The notes beneath the pieces are model-generated. The model worked only from the letters and a program-made list of their open reading frames with translations. It was not told the origin of the DNA and did no database searches. DNA of 64,000 bases from positions 1,240,001 to 1,304,000 of the forward strand of contig NZ_AP025497.1 in NCBI RefSeq assembly GCF_024347535.1, written 5' to 3'. Position 1 is the first letter of the stretch. Each line of letters starts with the position of its first letter. The position numbers and the translations under genes are program-made. The DNA comes from Vibrio kanaloae (lineage in GTDB: Bacteria > Pseudomonadota > Gammaproteobacteria > Enterobacterales > Vibrionaceae). Shown here one piece after another: positions 45,201 through 53,052 of the stretch.

Positions 45201-45394
45201 AAATGGCTGAGTTACTTAGTATGATTGAGGTGACGGTTGATGGTGAAGATATTGCTCTGTCTATTCCAATTAATGGTGGGGGTGATGCTCAAACCATAAT
45301 CATAGAAGGAATTACAACGGACATGGGGGCTTCAGTTGACCTTGGTAATGATCTCGCGATATTGGGAGAACTTATCAAAAACGATGCAGCTTAA
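42299..45394 (+). CDS. VCBS-repeat type I secreted adhesin
   Basis: This 1031-residue, highly acidic protein has no signal peptide. An N-terminal segment (MGNINLNILGLASGSVVLDA, then GQVRRLSPGEQPA) resembles the retention modules of LapA-like adhesins. Three VCBS repeats begin at about residues 247, 370 and 489 (SVTEDVNVD, EVTEDVDVD, EVTEDLNVD), with NGADDPSEITV at repeat ends. A C-terminal type I secretion signal follows, including GNDLLIGDSEDNIFTWLD and GIDIIKGFDLYTSGVGDLID. It is compact for its class, where several thousand residues are common. The divergent TolC-like and OmpA-like genes supply its export. Likely role: surface attachment or biofilm formation. Confidence 0.88.
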   Translation: MGNINLNILGLASGSVVLDAQGQVRRLSPGEQPAASDVIISFDTSEESVPSVSARFVDNQGQQNVLDTDDAIAQVQRAIEEGFDPTELGEEFDTGAGEQGSSLTNSGRIERTGAETLAQTNFETEGFESQGLSETQSIALFDIIALVLVSGETNVFEFELDEPIETGGVLTTDQPDVVFLAKEEEGENGLGLFVINEDGTWTFVANSPFNELSEGEEIQDTITVQTSDGGEQVINVTIIGTDDLAVATNGSGSVTEDVNVDELTNQLETSGQITISDVDNETPTFLLDGDFEPEGSTNQSPLGALTISPDGEWTYVVNNDAVQYLDDDEFVTEVYTVTAIDGTTSEVTITINGADDPSEITVGEGDSDMGEVTEDVDVDLESNNLMTSGTLTITDVDANDVAAFEPNGTFNPESSTNETALGMLTITDDGAWTYVVDNDDVQYLDDDEFVTEVYTVTAIDGTTSEVTITINGADDPSEITVGEGDSDTGEVTEDLNVDLETNELMTSGTLTISDVDTNDMPAFKPNGVFTPVGSTNALALGMLTITPEGAWSYVVDNDAVQYLGDDDTVIENYVVTAIDGVEHVIEITINGVNDAPEATSFVVVNDDDAVIPILFDSEDGGMPDYISDIEDDYNEIPLNVRINTLPTSGTLLYTDENGVTREIVQSDVDNGVLFVPNNISFVAGAGELFEMGFSGDPEDMPDLVDGFHNWGVAVSPTERLITLANGNTITLTIEDNNDKPLKQYQGEQPHVGYGIGDTDGRGMNMQETLIIDFTNNPLDVVHFGLDGMGGEFNTNSSVHIEVIYTFADGTTASEQYQKDEGDTGNQQILYEFSYSSPSNPIVGMELSSSGGNWELRYVQGNETVTDDPQFDYVAVDSSGAESTVETVTVDTEEPQLYNVISAASNEPLFAVAGNDLLIGDSEDNIFTWLDSAIDNGIDIIKGFDLYTSGVGDLIDLNDLIEDPQDETQMAELLSMIEVTVDGEDIALSIPINGGGDAQTIIIEGITTDMGASVDLGNDLAILGELIKNDAA
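43269..43752 (+). repeat. near-identical 357-bp-period DNA repeat inside the adhesin gene
   Basis: About 125 bases beginning near 43269 (containing GATGAGTTCGTTACCGAGG) recur 357 bases later, near 43626, with only a handful of changes. The period is exactly 119 codons, the VCBS repeat length, so copy number can change in frame by recombination. Confidence 0.75.
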
Positions 45395-45455
45395 GTAACC
45401 GTTAATTTAAATAACAATCAGTTAAGTCAATATCGCAACAACGTTAAGTAAGAGA

Positions 45456-45487
45456 AGAAAGCCTTCAATTTGGAGGCTTTCTTTTTC
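45456..45487 (+). terminator. Rho-independent terminator of the adhesin gene
   Basis: GAAAGCCT (45457-45464) pairs with AGGCTTTC (45474-45481), followed by TTTTT. Confidence 0.8.
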
Positions 45488-45517
45488 ATCGAGCCATAAT
45501 CTTTTGTGCTAAAAATC

Positions 45518-45652
45518 AAAAAAAAGCCCAAACCAACGTGGTTTGGGCGGATACAAGTCTAGGAGTTAATAAGGAAAATGCAGTAATTAAGAAAGCAGTG
45601 AGAAGCACAAGTTTGACGGCCTGTTAAACTTCTAAATACTCTGTTTTCTACC
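45518..45652 (-). ncRNA. vrrA: VrrA-like sigma-E-dependent small RNA
   Basis: A reverse-strand transcript of about 135 bases is bounded by a sigma-E-like promoter and a strong terminator. The terminator stem is GCCCAAACCA/TGGTTTGGGC (45526-45548), with a run of eight T residues on the transcribed strand. The position, just upstream of the TetR-fadE-fabV genes, is where V. cholerae encodes VrrA (about 140 nt), which represses outer-membrane protein mRNAs such as ompA. The internal stretch TTATTAACTCC could pair with Shine-Dalgarno sequences like GGAGTTAA. Identity is inferred from position, size, promoter and terminator; ends are approximate. Confidence 0.72.
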
Positions 45653-45656
45653 TAAT

Positions 45657-45685
45657 TTATGACCTTCCATTTCCATTTCAGTTCC
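45657..45685 (-). promoter_or_regulatory. sigma-E-type promoter of the VrrA-like RNA
   Basis: On the reverse strand GGAACT (complement of 45680-45685) is followed after 17 bases by TCATAA (complement of 45657-45662). This matches the sigma-E consensus GGAACTT-N15-19-TCAAA in layout, and places the transcription start near 45650. Confidence 0.6.
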
Positions 45686-45825
45686 AAGAAAATTCATTAT
45701 TTTTTCTTTTTTTGTAAACACACATCGATTCAAGCGGTTAGTGCTGAGTTTTATTAACTGGTACGACCAATTTGTGAAAATGTGATGTTGCTTGCTTGTT
45801 AAATAAATGTACTAGGCGTATATTT

Positions 45826-45839
45826 CAAACAGTTGTTTA
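45826..45839. promoter_or_regulatory. PsrA-type operator upstream of the TetR gene
   Basis: CAAACAGTTGTTTA contains AAAC-AGTT-GTTT, which fits the PsrA box (AAAC-N4-GTTT flanked by G/C). It lies 15 bases before the start codon of the PsrA-like regulator, so it likely mediates autorepression. Confidence 0.55.
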
Positions 45840-45854
45840 ATACGAGTGATTGAA

Positions 45855-46484
45855 ATGGCACCAAGAAGTACAACCAAAGACAAAATCTTAGATGTAGCTG
45901 AAGGCTTATTTGCTGAGCACGGTTTCAATGACACCTCTTTACGCACTATTACAGGTAAAGCCAATGTCAATTTAGCTTCGGTCAATTACCACTTTGGCGA
46001 TAAGAAAACTCTGGTTCGTGCAGTTCTCAATCGTTATTTAGAGGCATTTATGCCAGCATTGCAAGACGCTTTGGTGAACTTAAACTTGGACGAAACGTAT
46101 TCTATGAATGATGTGTTTGAGTCTTTAAGGCAACCACTAAGAGCCCTTAATGATGTTAGGCCTAATGGCACAAGTCGATTTATGTTACTTATCGGCAGAG
46201 GCTATACGGATGTGCAAGGGCACTTGCGTTGGTTCATTACAACTCGTTATAGCGAAGTACTTTCTTTATTTACGACGTCAGTAATGAAGGCGAATCCGAA
46301 CCTCACTCAAGAACAGCTATTTTGGCGATTACACTTCACTTTAGGGGCTTGTGTATTCACCATGGCATCAAGTCAGGCTCTGGTAGAAATTGCAGAAAAT
46401 GACTACGACAGAAAGATAGATGCTAAGGCAGTGGTCGATATTCTTATTCCATATTTAGCCGCTGGCATGTCAGCAGAAGAATAA
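45855..46484 (+). CDS. psrA: TetR-family regulator, PsrA-like
   Basis: The 209-residue repressor has an N-terminal TetR helix-turn-helix (TKDKILDVAEGLFAEHGFND, then TGKANVNLASVNYHFGDKK). Its C-terminal ligand domain resembles Pseudomonas PsrA (LFWRLHFTLGACVFTMASSQ against the PsrA LFWRVHFMLGAAAFSM). PsrA senses long-chain fatty acids and controls beta-oxidation genes. The start at ATG 45855 is preferred to GTG 45846. A PsrA-type box lies in front, and fadE follows 55 bases after the stop, supporting a role in fatty-acid control. The name is given by similarity and context. Confidence 0.82.
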   Translation: MAPRSTTKDKILDVAEGLFAEHGFNDTSLRTITGKANVNLASVNYHFGDKKTLVRAVLNRYLEAFMPALQDALVNLNLDETYSMNDVFESLRQPLRALNDVRPNGTSRFMLLIGRGYTDVQGHLRWFITTRYSEVLSLFTTSVMKANPNLTQEQLFWRLHFTLGACVFTMASSQALVEIAENDYDRKIDAKAVVDILIPYLAAGMSAEE

Positions 46485-46539
46485 AACAATAAAAAGCGAA
46501 ATATTCACAACCAATATAGTGAACAAAAGGATCTGAACT

Positions 46540-48822
46540 ATGAGCTCTCTAAGACAAAAATGGGTAAGTGACCCAGCTTTTAAACTCTTTAAAAAAGTAC
46601 TACCACCACTATCTAACACCGAAAAAGAAGCGATGGAAGCGGGTAGCGTGTGGTGGGACGGAGAGCTGTTTTCTGGTAAACCAGATTTCACTAAGCTGCA
46701 CCAATACCCAAAACCTCAGCTGACAGCAGAAGAGCAATCGTTCATGGATAATGAGCTTGAAACCTTGCTCGCTATGCTTGATGACCACCAAATTGTAAAA
46801 GAAGATCGAGACCTTCCTGAAGAGGTGTGGAACTTCTTACGTAAAGAGCGTTTCTTTTCTCTTATTATTGCGAAAGAGTATGGCGGTCGTGAATTTTCAG
46901 CACACGCCAACTCTACTATAGTAACTAAGATTGCGACGCGTAGTATCAGCACTGCGGTTTCGGTAATGGTTCCAAACTCTCTTGGTCCTGGTGAGCTGCT
47001 GTCTCACTACGGTACTCAAGATCAAAAAGACTACTGGCTGCCTCGTCTTGCTGACGGAACAGATATCCCATGTTTCGCATTAACCGGCCCTGAAGCAGGT
47101 TCTGATGCGGGCGGTATCCCTGATGTCGGTACTGTGTGTATGGGAATGCACGAAGGTAAAGAGACACTAGGTATTAAGCTTAACTGGAACAAACGCTACA
47201 TTACGTTAGCACCAGTAGCGACTGTACTTGGGCTGGCTTTTAAACTGCACGATCCTGAGAAACTACTTGGCGACAAAGAAGACATCGGCATCACTTGTGC
47301 GCTAATCCCGGCAGACCACGAAGGTGTTGTGATTGGTGAACGTCATGACCCACTTGGTCTTGCATTTATGAATGGTCCAACACGCGGTCACGATGTGTTT
47401 ATCCCAATGGAGTGGCTAATCGGTGGCGCAGATTATGCAGGTAAAGGCTGGCGTATGCTGGTGGAATGTCTGTCTGCCGGTCGTGGTATCTCGTTACCGG
47501 CACTTGGCACGGCGATGGGCCATCTAACGGCGAAAACGACTGGTGCGTACGCTTATGTTCGTAAGCAGTTCGGTATGTCGATTGGTAAATTTGAAGGTGT
47601 TGCTGAGAGCTTAGGCCGTATTGGTGGCTTAACGTATCTACTAGAAGCGACTCGTACACTGACAACTACTTCACTTGATATGAAAGAAAAGCCGGGTATC
47701 GTAACGGCTATCGCAAAATATCACATGACAGAGATGGCACGTACTATTCTGAATGATTCAATGGACATTCACTCAGGTCGTGCCATTCAAGATGGCCCAA
47801 TGAACTACTTGGCAGCACCTTACTTAGGTATTCCTGTTGCTATCACAGTAGAAGGTGCGAACATCCTAACTCGTAACCTGATGATCTTTGGTCAAGGTGC
47901 GACACGCTGTCACCCATACGTATTGAGCGAAATGGAAGCAGCAGCGAACCCTGATGAGAAGCAAGGTGCGAAGGATTTCGATAAATTGTTGTTCAAGCAT
48001 ATCTCACACGCGACTAAGAACACGTTCGGTGCATTTGGGGCTGCATTAACGGGCTCTAAGTTCATTAAAGCGAACATGAGTGGCCCAACGAAACCTTACT
48101 ACCAAGATTTGACTCGTTTGAGCCGTGCGCTTGCAGTCAGTGCGGATTTCGCAATGCTGACGCTAGGTGGCGAACTGAAACGTAAAGAGCTTATCTCTGC
48201 ACGTTTGGGTGATGGTCTCAGTTACCTATACATGGCGTCTGCTGCGCTTAAGAAGTATGAAGACGAAGGTCGTCAACAAGCTGACCTAGACTACGTACAT
48301 TACGCGGTTCAACACTGTTTCCACAACGCGGCTAAATCGCTACAAGAAGCGTACAGAAACTTCCCGAACAAGATGGTGGGTAAAGTACTTAAAGGTCTAG
48401 TTTTCCCTGTAGGTAACCACTTCGAGAAACCGAGTGATAACCTAACAGTTCAACTAGCAGAGAGCTTGATGACTCCAGGTGCACACCGTGAACGTCTGAC
48501 TCACCTTTGTTACATTGGCAAAGAGGAAGATGATAGTGTTGGCCTTATGGAGAATGCTTTCAATGCGATGTACAGCATCAAGCCTCTGGAGCGTAAGATC
48601 TTCAAAGCAGTGAAAGAGGGCAAAGTAGCTCGTAAAGGCTTGCTTGCGGATAAACTGGCTCAAGCACTTGCTGCTGATGTTCTGACACAAGAAGAAGTCG
48701 ACCAAATTGTTGCTGCTGATAAACTACGCTATACAGCGATTCAAGTTGACCACTTCAGTCATGACTTTAGTGAAACTTTGACGCGAAAAGAGTTAAAACC
48801 TAAGCTAAATAGCGTTGCTTAG
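46540..48822 (+). CDS. fadE: acyl-CoA dehydrogenase FadE
   Basis: FadE carries out the first step of beta-oxidation, using FAD to oxidise acyl-CoA to trans-2-enoyl-CoA. The 760-residue protein has the long FadE layout: an acyl-CoA dehydrogenase core (about 80-450) with FALTGPEAGSDAGGIPDVGT and WRMLVECLSAGRGISLPALG, followed by a DUF1974-type C-terminal domain (about 470-750). The ATG at 46540 has AAGGATC upstream. It sits behind a PsrA-like regulator and before fabV, the same order as around V. cholerae VC1738-VC1741. A terminator follows. Confidence 0.95.
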   Translation: MSSLRQKWVSDPAFKLFKKVLPPLSNTEKEAMEAGSVWWDGELFSGKPDFTKLHQYPKPQLTAEEQSFMDNELETLLAMLDDHQIVKEDRDLPEEVWNFLRKERFFSLIIAKEYGGREFSAHANSTIVTKIATRSISTAVSVMVPNSLGPGELLSHYGTQDQKDYWLPRLADGTDIPCFALTGPEAGSDAGGIPDVGTVCMGMHEGKETLGIKLNWNKRYITLAPVATVLGLAFKLHDPEKLLGDKEDIGITCALIPADHEGVVIGERHDPLGLAFMNGPTRGHDVFIPMEWLIGGADYAGKGWRMLVECLSAGRGISLPALGTAMGHLTAKTTGAYAYVRKQFGMSIGKFEGVAESLGRIGGLTYLLEATRTLTTTSLDMKEKPGIVTAIAKYHMTEMARTILNDSMDIHSGRAIQDGPMNYLAAPYLGIPVAITVEGANILTRNLMIFGQGATRCHPYVLSEMEAAANPDEKQGAKDFDKLLFKHISHATKNTFGAFGAALTGSKFIKANMSGPTKPYYQDLTRLSRALAVSADFAMLTLGGELKRKELISARLGDGLSYLYMASAALKKYEDEGRQQADLDYVHYAVQHCFHNAAKSLQEAYRNFPNKMVGKVLKGLVFPVGNHFEKPSDNLTVQLAESLMTPGAHRERLTHLCYIGKEEDDSVGLMENAFNAMYSIKPLERKIFKAVKEGKVARKGLLADKLAQALAADVLTQEEVDQIVAADKLRYTAIQVDHFSHDFSETLTRKELKPKLNSVA

Positions 48823-48835
48823 ATAAAGAAATGAT

Positions 48836-48864
48836 AAAAGGCACCTAATAAGGTGCCTTTTTTG
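48836..48864 (+). terminator. Rho-independent terminator of fadE
   Basis: AAAAGGCACCT and AGGTGCCTTTT pair around AATA, followed by more T residues. Confidence 0.9.
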
Positions 48865-49031
48865 TTTTTGTCGTAGAAATTGCAATAGACGCGTTAACAA
48901 GTGGTGACTTAGTCAGCAAATATGAGCTGAGTGATCCAACCACTTGCATTTTCACCACATTTTTACAGAAATTAGATGCCATTTGCGCACGAAACTCTTA
49001 TCCTTAACCTGATTTTTTAAGGAAGTTGAAT

Positions 49032-50234
49032 ATGATCATCAAACCTCGAATTCGCGGATTCATCTGTACTACAACACATCCAGTCGGTTGTGAAGCTAAT
49101 GTAAAAGAACAAATAGCTTACACAAAAGCTCAAGGCCCAATCGCAAACGCACCTAAACGTGTACTAGTTGTTGGTTCTTCAAGTGGCTACGGCTTGTCTT
49201 CACGTATTGCGGCTGCATTTGGTGGCGGCGCTTCAACTATCGGTGTTTTCTTCGAGAAAGCCGGTACTGAGAAAAAACCTGGCACAGCTGGTTTTTATAA
49301 CTCGGCAGCGTTCGACAAGCTAGCTAAAGAAGAAGGTCTGTATTCAAAAAGCCTAAACGGTGATGCTTTCTCTAACGAAGCAAAACAGAAAACAATTGAC
49401 TTGATCAAAGAAGATCTAGGTCAGATCGATATGGTTGTGTACTCACTGGCGTCTCCAGTGCGTAAAATGCCAGAGACTGGCGAAGTCATTCGTTCAGCTC
49501 TTAAGCCTATCGGCGAAACGTACACATCTACAGCGGTAGATACAAACAAAGATGCGATCATCGAAGCAAGCGTGGAGCCTGCAACTGAAGAAGAGATCAA
49601 AGACACTGTTACTGTAATGGGCGGTGAAGATTGGGAACTTTGGATCAATGCACTTTCTGAAGCGGGTGTTCTAGCTGACGGTTGTAAGACGGTTGCTTAC
49701 AGCTACATCGGTACTGAACTAACGTGGCCAATCTACTGGGATGGCGCACTAGGTAAAGCTAAGATGGATCTAGATCGTGCAGCATCAGCGCTTAACGAGA
49801 AACTAGGCCAAACTGGCGGCACTGCAAACGTTGCTGTTCTTAAGTCTGTTGTGACTCAAGCAAGCTCTGCCATTCCTGTTATGCCTCTTTACATCGCTAT
49901 GGTGTTCAAGAAGATGCGTGAAGAAGGTATTCACGAAGGTTGTATGGAACAGATCTTCCGTATGTTCAGCCAGCGTCTATACAAAGAAGACGGCAGCGCG
50001 CCAGAAGTGGATGAAGTGAACCGTCTACGTCTAGATGACCTAGAACTTCGTGACGACATTCAAGAGCATTGTCGTAACCTATGGCCTCAAATCACAACTG
50101 AAAACCTAAAAGAGTTGACTGACTACGTAGAGTACAAAGAAGAGTTCTTGAAGCTATTTGGTTTCGGTGTTGAAGGTGTTGATTACGAAGCTGATGTCAA
50201 CCCAGCGGTTGAATTTGATGTAGCTGACATCTAA
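49032..50234 (+). CDS. fabV: trans-2-enoyl-ACP reductase FabV
   Basis: FabV reduces enoyl-ACP with NADH in the last step of fatty-acid elongation and is naturally insensitive to triclosan. The 400-residue product starts [20 protein letters not shown] like V. cholerae FabV. It has the NADH-binding [20 protein letters not shown] and the active-site Tyr-x8-Lys in [12 protein letters not shown]. The ATG at 49032 is used because AAGGAAG lies upstream and it matches the known N-terminus; a TTG at 49026 is also in frame. The juxtaposition of fatty-acid breakdown (fadE) and synthesis (fabV) is conserved in Vibrio. Confidence 0.97.
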   Translation: MIIKPRIRGFICTTTHPVGCEANVKEQIAYTKAQGPIANAPKRVLVVGSSSGYGLSSRIAAAFGGGASTIGVFFEKAGTEKKPGTAGFYNSAAFDKLAKEEGLYSKSLNGDAFSNEAKQKTIDLIKEDLGQIDMVVYSLASPVRKMPETGEVIRSALKPIGETYTSTAVDTNKDAIIEASVEPATEEEIKDTVTVMGGEDWELWINALSEAGVLADGCKTVAYSYIGTELTWPIYWDGALGKAKMDLDRAASALNEKLGQTGGTANVAVLKSVVTQASSAIPVMPLYIAMVFKKMREEGIHEGCMEQIFRMFSQRLYKEDGSAPEVDEVNRLRLDDLELRDDIQEHCRNLWPQITTENLKELTDYVEYKEEFLKLFGFGVEGVDYEADVNPAVEFDVADI

Positions 50235-50257
50235 TTCCAACAATCGATTCAAATGAA

Positions 50258-50286
50258 ATAGGCGCTCACTGAGCGCCTATTTTTTT
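50258..50286 (+). terminator. Rho-independent terminator of fabV
   Basis: ATAGGCGCTC and GAGCGCCTAT pair around ACT, followed by T residues. Confidence 0.9.
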
Positions 50287-50324
50287 GTCTGTTGTTTGAG
50301 TAAAGAGGTAAAGATCAGATAGGG

Positions 50325-50362
50325 AATTCGAGTTGCGAGATGCGAAGGGATTTAAGAGCAAG
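50325..50362. repeat. divergent copy of the dispersed repeat seen at 31086-31159
   Basis: AATTCGAGTTGCGAGATGCG followed by AAGGGATTTAAGAGC resembles the reverse complement of the tandem repeat units beside the SDR gene (GATGCGAGATTCGG, GGGATGCGAAGAGATT). It lies between the fabV terminator and the converging transporter gene. Confidence 0.4.
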
Positions 50363-50454
50363 TGAAAGAGAAGAAGTAATAAAAAATGCACTAACCCAAA
50401 GTGGACTAGTGCATTCGAAATATCTAAGCTTGACTGCCTTTAAAGTCTCAAACG

Positions 50455-52137
50455 CTAGCTAATAATGATGATAAAAGTACCTGCTAGGGTCATCAAAATA
50501 TTCGCTATCGCGTAAGTCCCTGCGTAACCTAGTGCTGGGATGGTTGAGCGAGCGTGGCCATTGACTATGTCCATTGCCGGGGCGCAGGTTCGTGCGCCAA
50601 TGATGGCTCCAAACAGCAGAGCACGGTTCATTTTCAAGACGTAAGCGCCAACTAAGTAAGCGAAGAAAACTGGCAGTACACTTACTATGAGAGCGATACC
50701 GATCACCTGGGGACCTACTTGAGTTATGTGCTCAAACATCTTTCCACCAGCACTTAAGCCAATACCAACCATAAAGAACATCAAGCCAAGATCTTTGACC
50801 ATGTTTAACGCCCCTTGAGGAACGTAGCCAAAGGTAGGGTGGTTAGCTCTTAAAAACCCAAGCATGATACCTGATAGAAGAAGGCCTACAGCATTACCTA
50901 ACCCAAATGAAACCTGACCAAATGTCATTGTGATCAAGCCGAATAAAATACCCAGAATGAAGAAGCTACAGAAAGCCATCAAGTCTGCCATTTGACTATG
51001 GATTGAGATGAAGCCTATTTGCTCCGCTAAGCCATGGACTCGACTTTTCTCACCACTGACTTGTAATACATCACCCTTAGAAAGCACAATGTTTAAGTCC
51101 ATTGGCATCTCAATCTGAGCTCTCACTACTCGGTTTAAGAAACAGCCATACTCAGACAAATTCAGGTCCGACAGTCGTTTACCCGCGATACTGTCACTCT
51201 TAACGACGATCTCTTCTTCTACGATACGAAGATCAAGAAGGTTACGGTCGAAAACTTCTTTACCGTTACGAAAACTCGGGTCAAGACGCGCGTGGCTGTC
51301 TGGGAAACCAACCAAAGCAATTTCATCACCTTCTTGCAGAATGGCATCACCATCAGGGTGGGCAAGAATACCATTACGGCGAATACGCTCGATGTAACAG
51401 CCAGTTTGACGATAGATACCCAGCTCACGCAGGTTCTTACCGCCTGTCCACGAAACAAGTTCTGGTCCCACACGGTAAGCACGAATAATTGGAAGATAAA
51501 CCTTACGTTGCCCTGAAGAACCCAGGCCACGCTCTTGAGCTATTTGCTCTGCTGAATCGTGCAGGTTTACTTTCTGAAGCTTTGGAATTAAACGGGCGAA
51601 CATAATCATACTGATCAAGCCAACCAAGTAAGCCATTGCGTAACCAACAGAAAGGTTTTCAATGATCAGGCCTAAATCCATGTTCCTTGGTATTTCTGCA
51701 AGCCCAGAATTCAGAGCGTCTTGAGCTCCTACTAAGATTGGTGTTGCAGTCAAGGCTCCCGCCATCATACCTGCAGATAAACCAAACCCGAGACCAAGGT
51801 AGTGGCTGCTGAAATAGGTTAAGGCGATCGCGGTAGAAAGCACCACAAGACTTAGAATGAGATAATGTTTACCGTCTCTGAAGAATATACCGAAGAAGTT
51901 TGGTCCTGCTTCAATACCGACACAATAGATAAAGAGCATAAAACCTATGGTGAGAGCGTCTGCGTTAAAGGAAAAACCAAGGTGCCCCATGATCAGGGAA
52001 GTTATAAGTACACCTATAGAGTTGCCAAGTTGGAGGCTACCAAACCGAATTTTGCCAATGGCAAGGCCAATCGACAAAACAACAAAGATGAGAAGGATAG
52101 GGTTTTGTTCTAGCAAAAAAACAACGTCGATATTCAC
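50455..52137 (-). CDS. ybjL: YbjL-like transporter of the aspartate:alanine antiporter family
   Basis: The 560-residue membrane protein is closely similar to E. coli YbjL along its length. N-terminal helices include [20 protein letters not shown] and [20 protein letters not shown]. Two cytoplasmic RCK_C (TrkA_C) domains follow in the centre (e.g. [20 protein letters not shown]). A second membrane half includes [20 protein letters not shown]. Family members exchange aspartate for alanine (AspT), but the substrate of YbjL is not established. grxA follows upstream on the same strand, the same neighbours as in E. coli. Confidence 0.93.
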   Translation of the reverse strand: MNIDVVFLLEQNPILLIFVVLSIGLAIGKIRFGSLQLGNSIGVLITSLIMGHLGFSFNADALTIGFMLFIYCVGIEAGPNFFGIFFRDGKHYLILSLVVLSTAIALTYFSSHYLGLGFGLSAGMMAGALTATPILVGAQDALNSGLAEIPRNMDLGLIIENLSVGYAMAYLVGLISMIMFARLIPKLQKVNLHDSAEQIAQERGLGSSGQRKVYLPIIRAYRVGPELVSWTGGKNLRELGIYRQTGCYIERIRRNGILAHPDGDAILQEGDEIALVGFPDSHARLDPSFRNGKEVFDRNLLDLRIVEEEIVVKSDSIAGKRLSDLNLSEYGCFLNRVVRAQIEMPMDLNIVLSKGDVLQVSGEKSRVHGLAEQIGFISIHSQMADLMAFCSFFILGILFGLITMTFGQVSFGLGNAVGLLLSGIMLGFLRANHPTFGYVPQGALNMVKDLGLMFFMVGIGLSAGGKMFEHITQVGPQVIGIALIVSVLPVFFAYLVGAYVLKMNRALLFGAIIGARTCAPAMDIVNGHARSTIPALGYAGTYAIANILMTLAGTFIIIIS

Positions 52138-52267
52138 AGTGGTCGCTCAATAATTGGCGTGGAACACAGGGGTAAGTTACAGAGGTGAATTGTATCTAAA
52201 TATAAATAAATTATAAGCGGTATTTTGCCTTTTTACTTTAAATTTACTTCTACTTAGCTTGGGTCAG

Positions 52268-52300
52268 AAATAAAACAGCCCGCAAACAATAGCGGGCTGT
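52268..52300 (-). terminator. Rho-independent terminator of grxA
   Basis: ACAGCCCGC (52275-52283) pairs with GCGGGCTGT (52292-52300); on the reverse strand a TTTTATTT run follows. Confidence 0.8.
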
Positions 52301-52338
52301 GAAATATGCTAGAAAACTAGTTATAACTAAACAGAATC

Positions 52339-52602
52339 TTAATCGAAAAGACCTAGGTTTTCTTTTGCGTATGCTTCAAATTCTGTGCAACCGCCAATGT
52401 GGTCTTGATCGATGAAGATTTGTGGCACAGTGTCTACTGGCTTACCTACTGTTTTTTCTAGGTCTGCTTTGCTTATGCCTTCAGCATGAATATCAACATA
52501 ACGATAGTTGAAGTCATCACGCTTAGCTTTAAGAGTTTCAGCATGCTCTTTTGCGCGAACACAAAATGGGCAAGCAGGGCGACCAAAAATAACTACAAAC
52601 AT
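52339..52602 (-). CDS. grxA: glutaredoxin 1
   Basis: GrxA is a small cytoplasmic thiol-disulfide enzyme that uses glutathione to reduce ribonucleotide reductase and other proteins. The 87-residue protein starts MFVVIFGRPACPFCVRAKEH with the CPFC active site. It has TVPQIFIDQDHIGG, including the cis-proline TVP motif and the glutathione-binding GG. Length and sequence match E. coli Grx1. It is a single gene with a terminator at 52268-52300, next to ybjL as in E. coli. Confidence 0.96.
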   Translation of the reverse strand: MFVVIFGRPACPFCVRAKEHAETLKAKRDDFNYRYVDIHAEGISKADLEKTVGKPVDTVPQIFIDQDHIGGCTEFEAYAKENLGLFD

Positions 52603-52799
52603 TTCATTTCTCCTAAATACGGGATGAGGCTCGTTAACCTAAAATACGTCAACTATTCTTAAATGAATATGACTCAAAATTCTTGAATCCAACTATGCCT
52701 TAATGCATTAGGGAAATAAAGGTGGAATTGCCTCTTAATACAATAGGTTTTACCTATCAGAGCAAATAATGTTCATAAAAAAGATTGTAGTTGTTTTCT
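52603..52799. other. grxA upstream region
   Basis: This is the promoter region of grxA on the reverse strand; no specific operator was recognised. It continues into the gene fragment at 52800. Confidence 0.3.
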
Positions 52800-52916
52800 A
52801 TGAATGATACTCCATCATCAAAGGTTATTTTTGGAGATGGATCTGCATTGTCTCTGTTTAATCAATATGGCTGCAAAGTGCTATTGGTTACTGGTTTTAC
52901 ATTAGAGCGCTTGTGA
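52800..52916 (+). pseudogene. possible remnant of an iron-containing alcohol dehydrogenase
   Basis: A 38-codon frame reads SSKVIFGDGSALSLFNQYG then CKVLLVTG. This fits the start of Fe-dependent alcohol dehydrogenases (VIFGxGAL...GxKxLLVT), but stops before the rest of the enzyme. It is most simply the leftover N-terminus of a deleted gene, though a short chance frame is possible. Confidence 0.4.
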
Positions 52917-52990
52917 CTGTGAAGGGTTACAGTTCGGCTACCTAATTATATAAAGTTTATCAATGTCGTATAAGCGCTATTAAAACCAAT

Positions 52991-53017
52991 AAAAACGGAG
53001 CACTAGGCTCCGCTTTT
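52991..53017. terminator. terminator of hexR (bidirectional form)
   Basis: CGGAGC (52996-53001) pairs with GCTCCG (53007-53012). A run of A residues precedes and T residues follow, so it can end transcripts from both sides; hexR ends 36 bases away. Confidence 0.75.
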
Positions 53018-53052
53018 TAGTTCTACTTGTGTTCAGTTCTTGTCTTAGCAGT

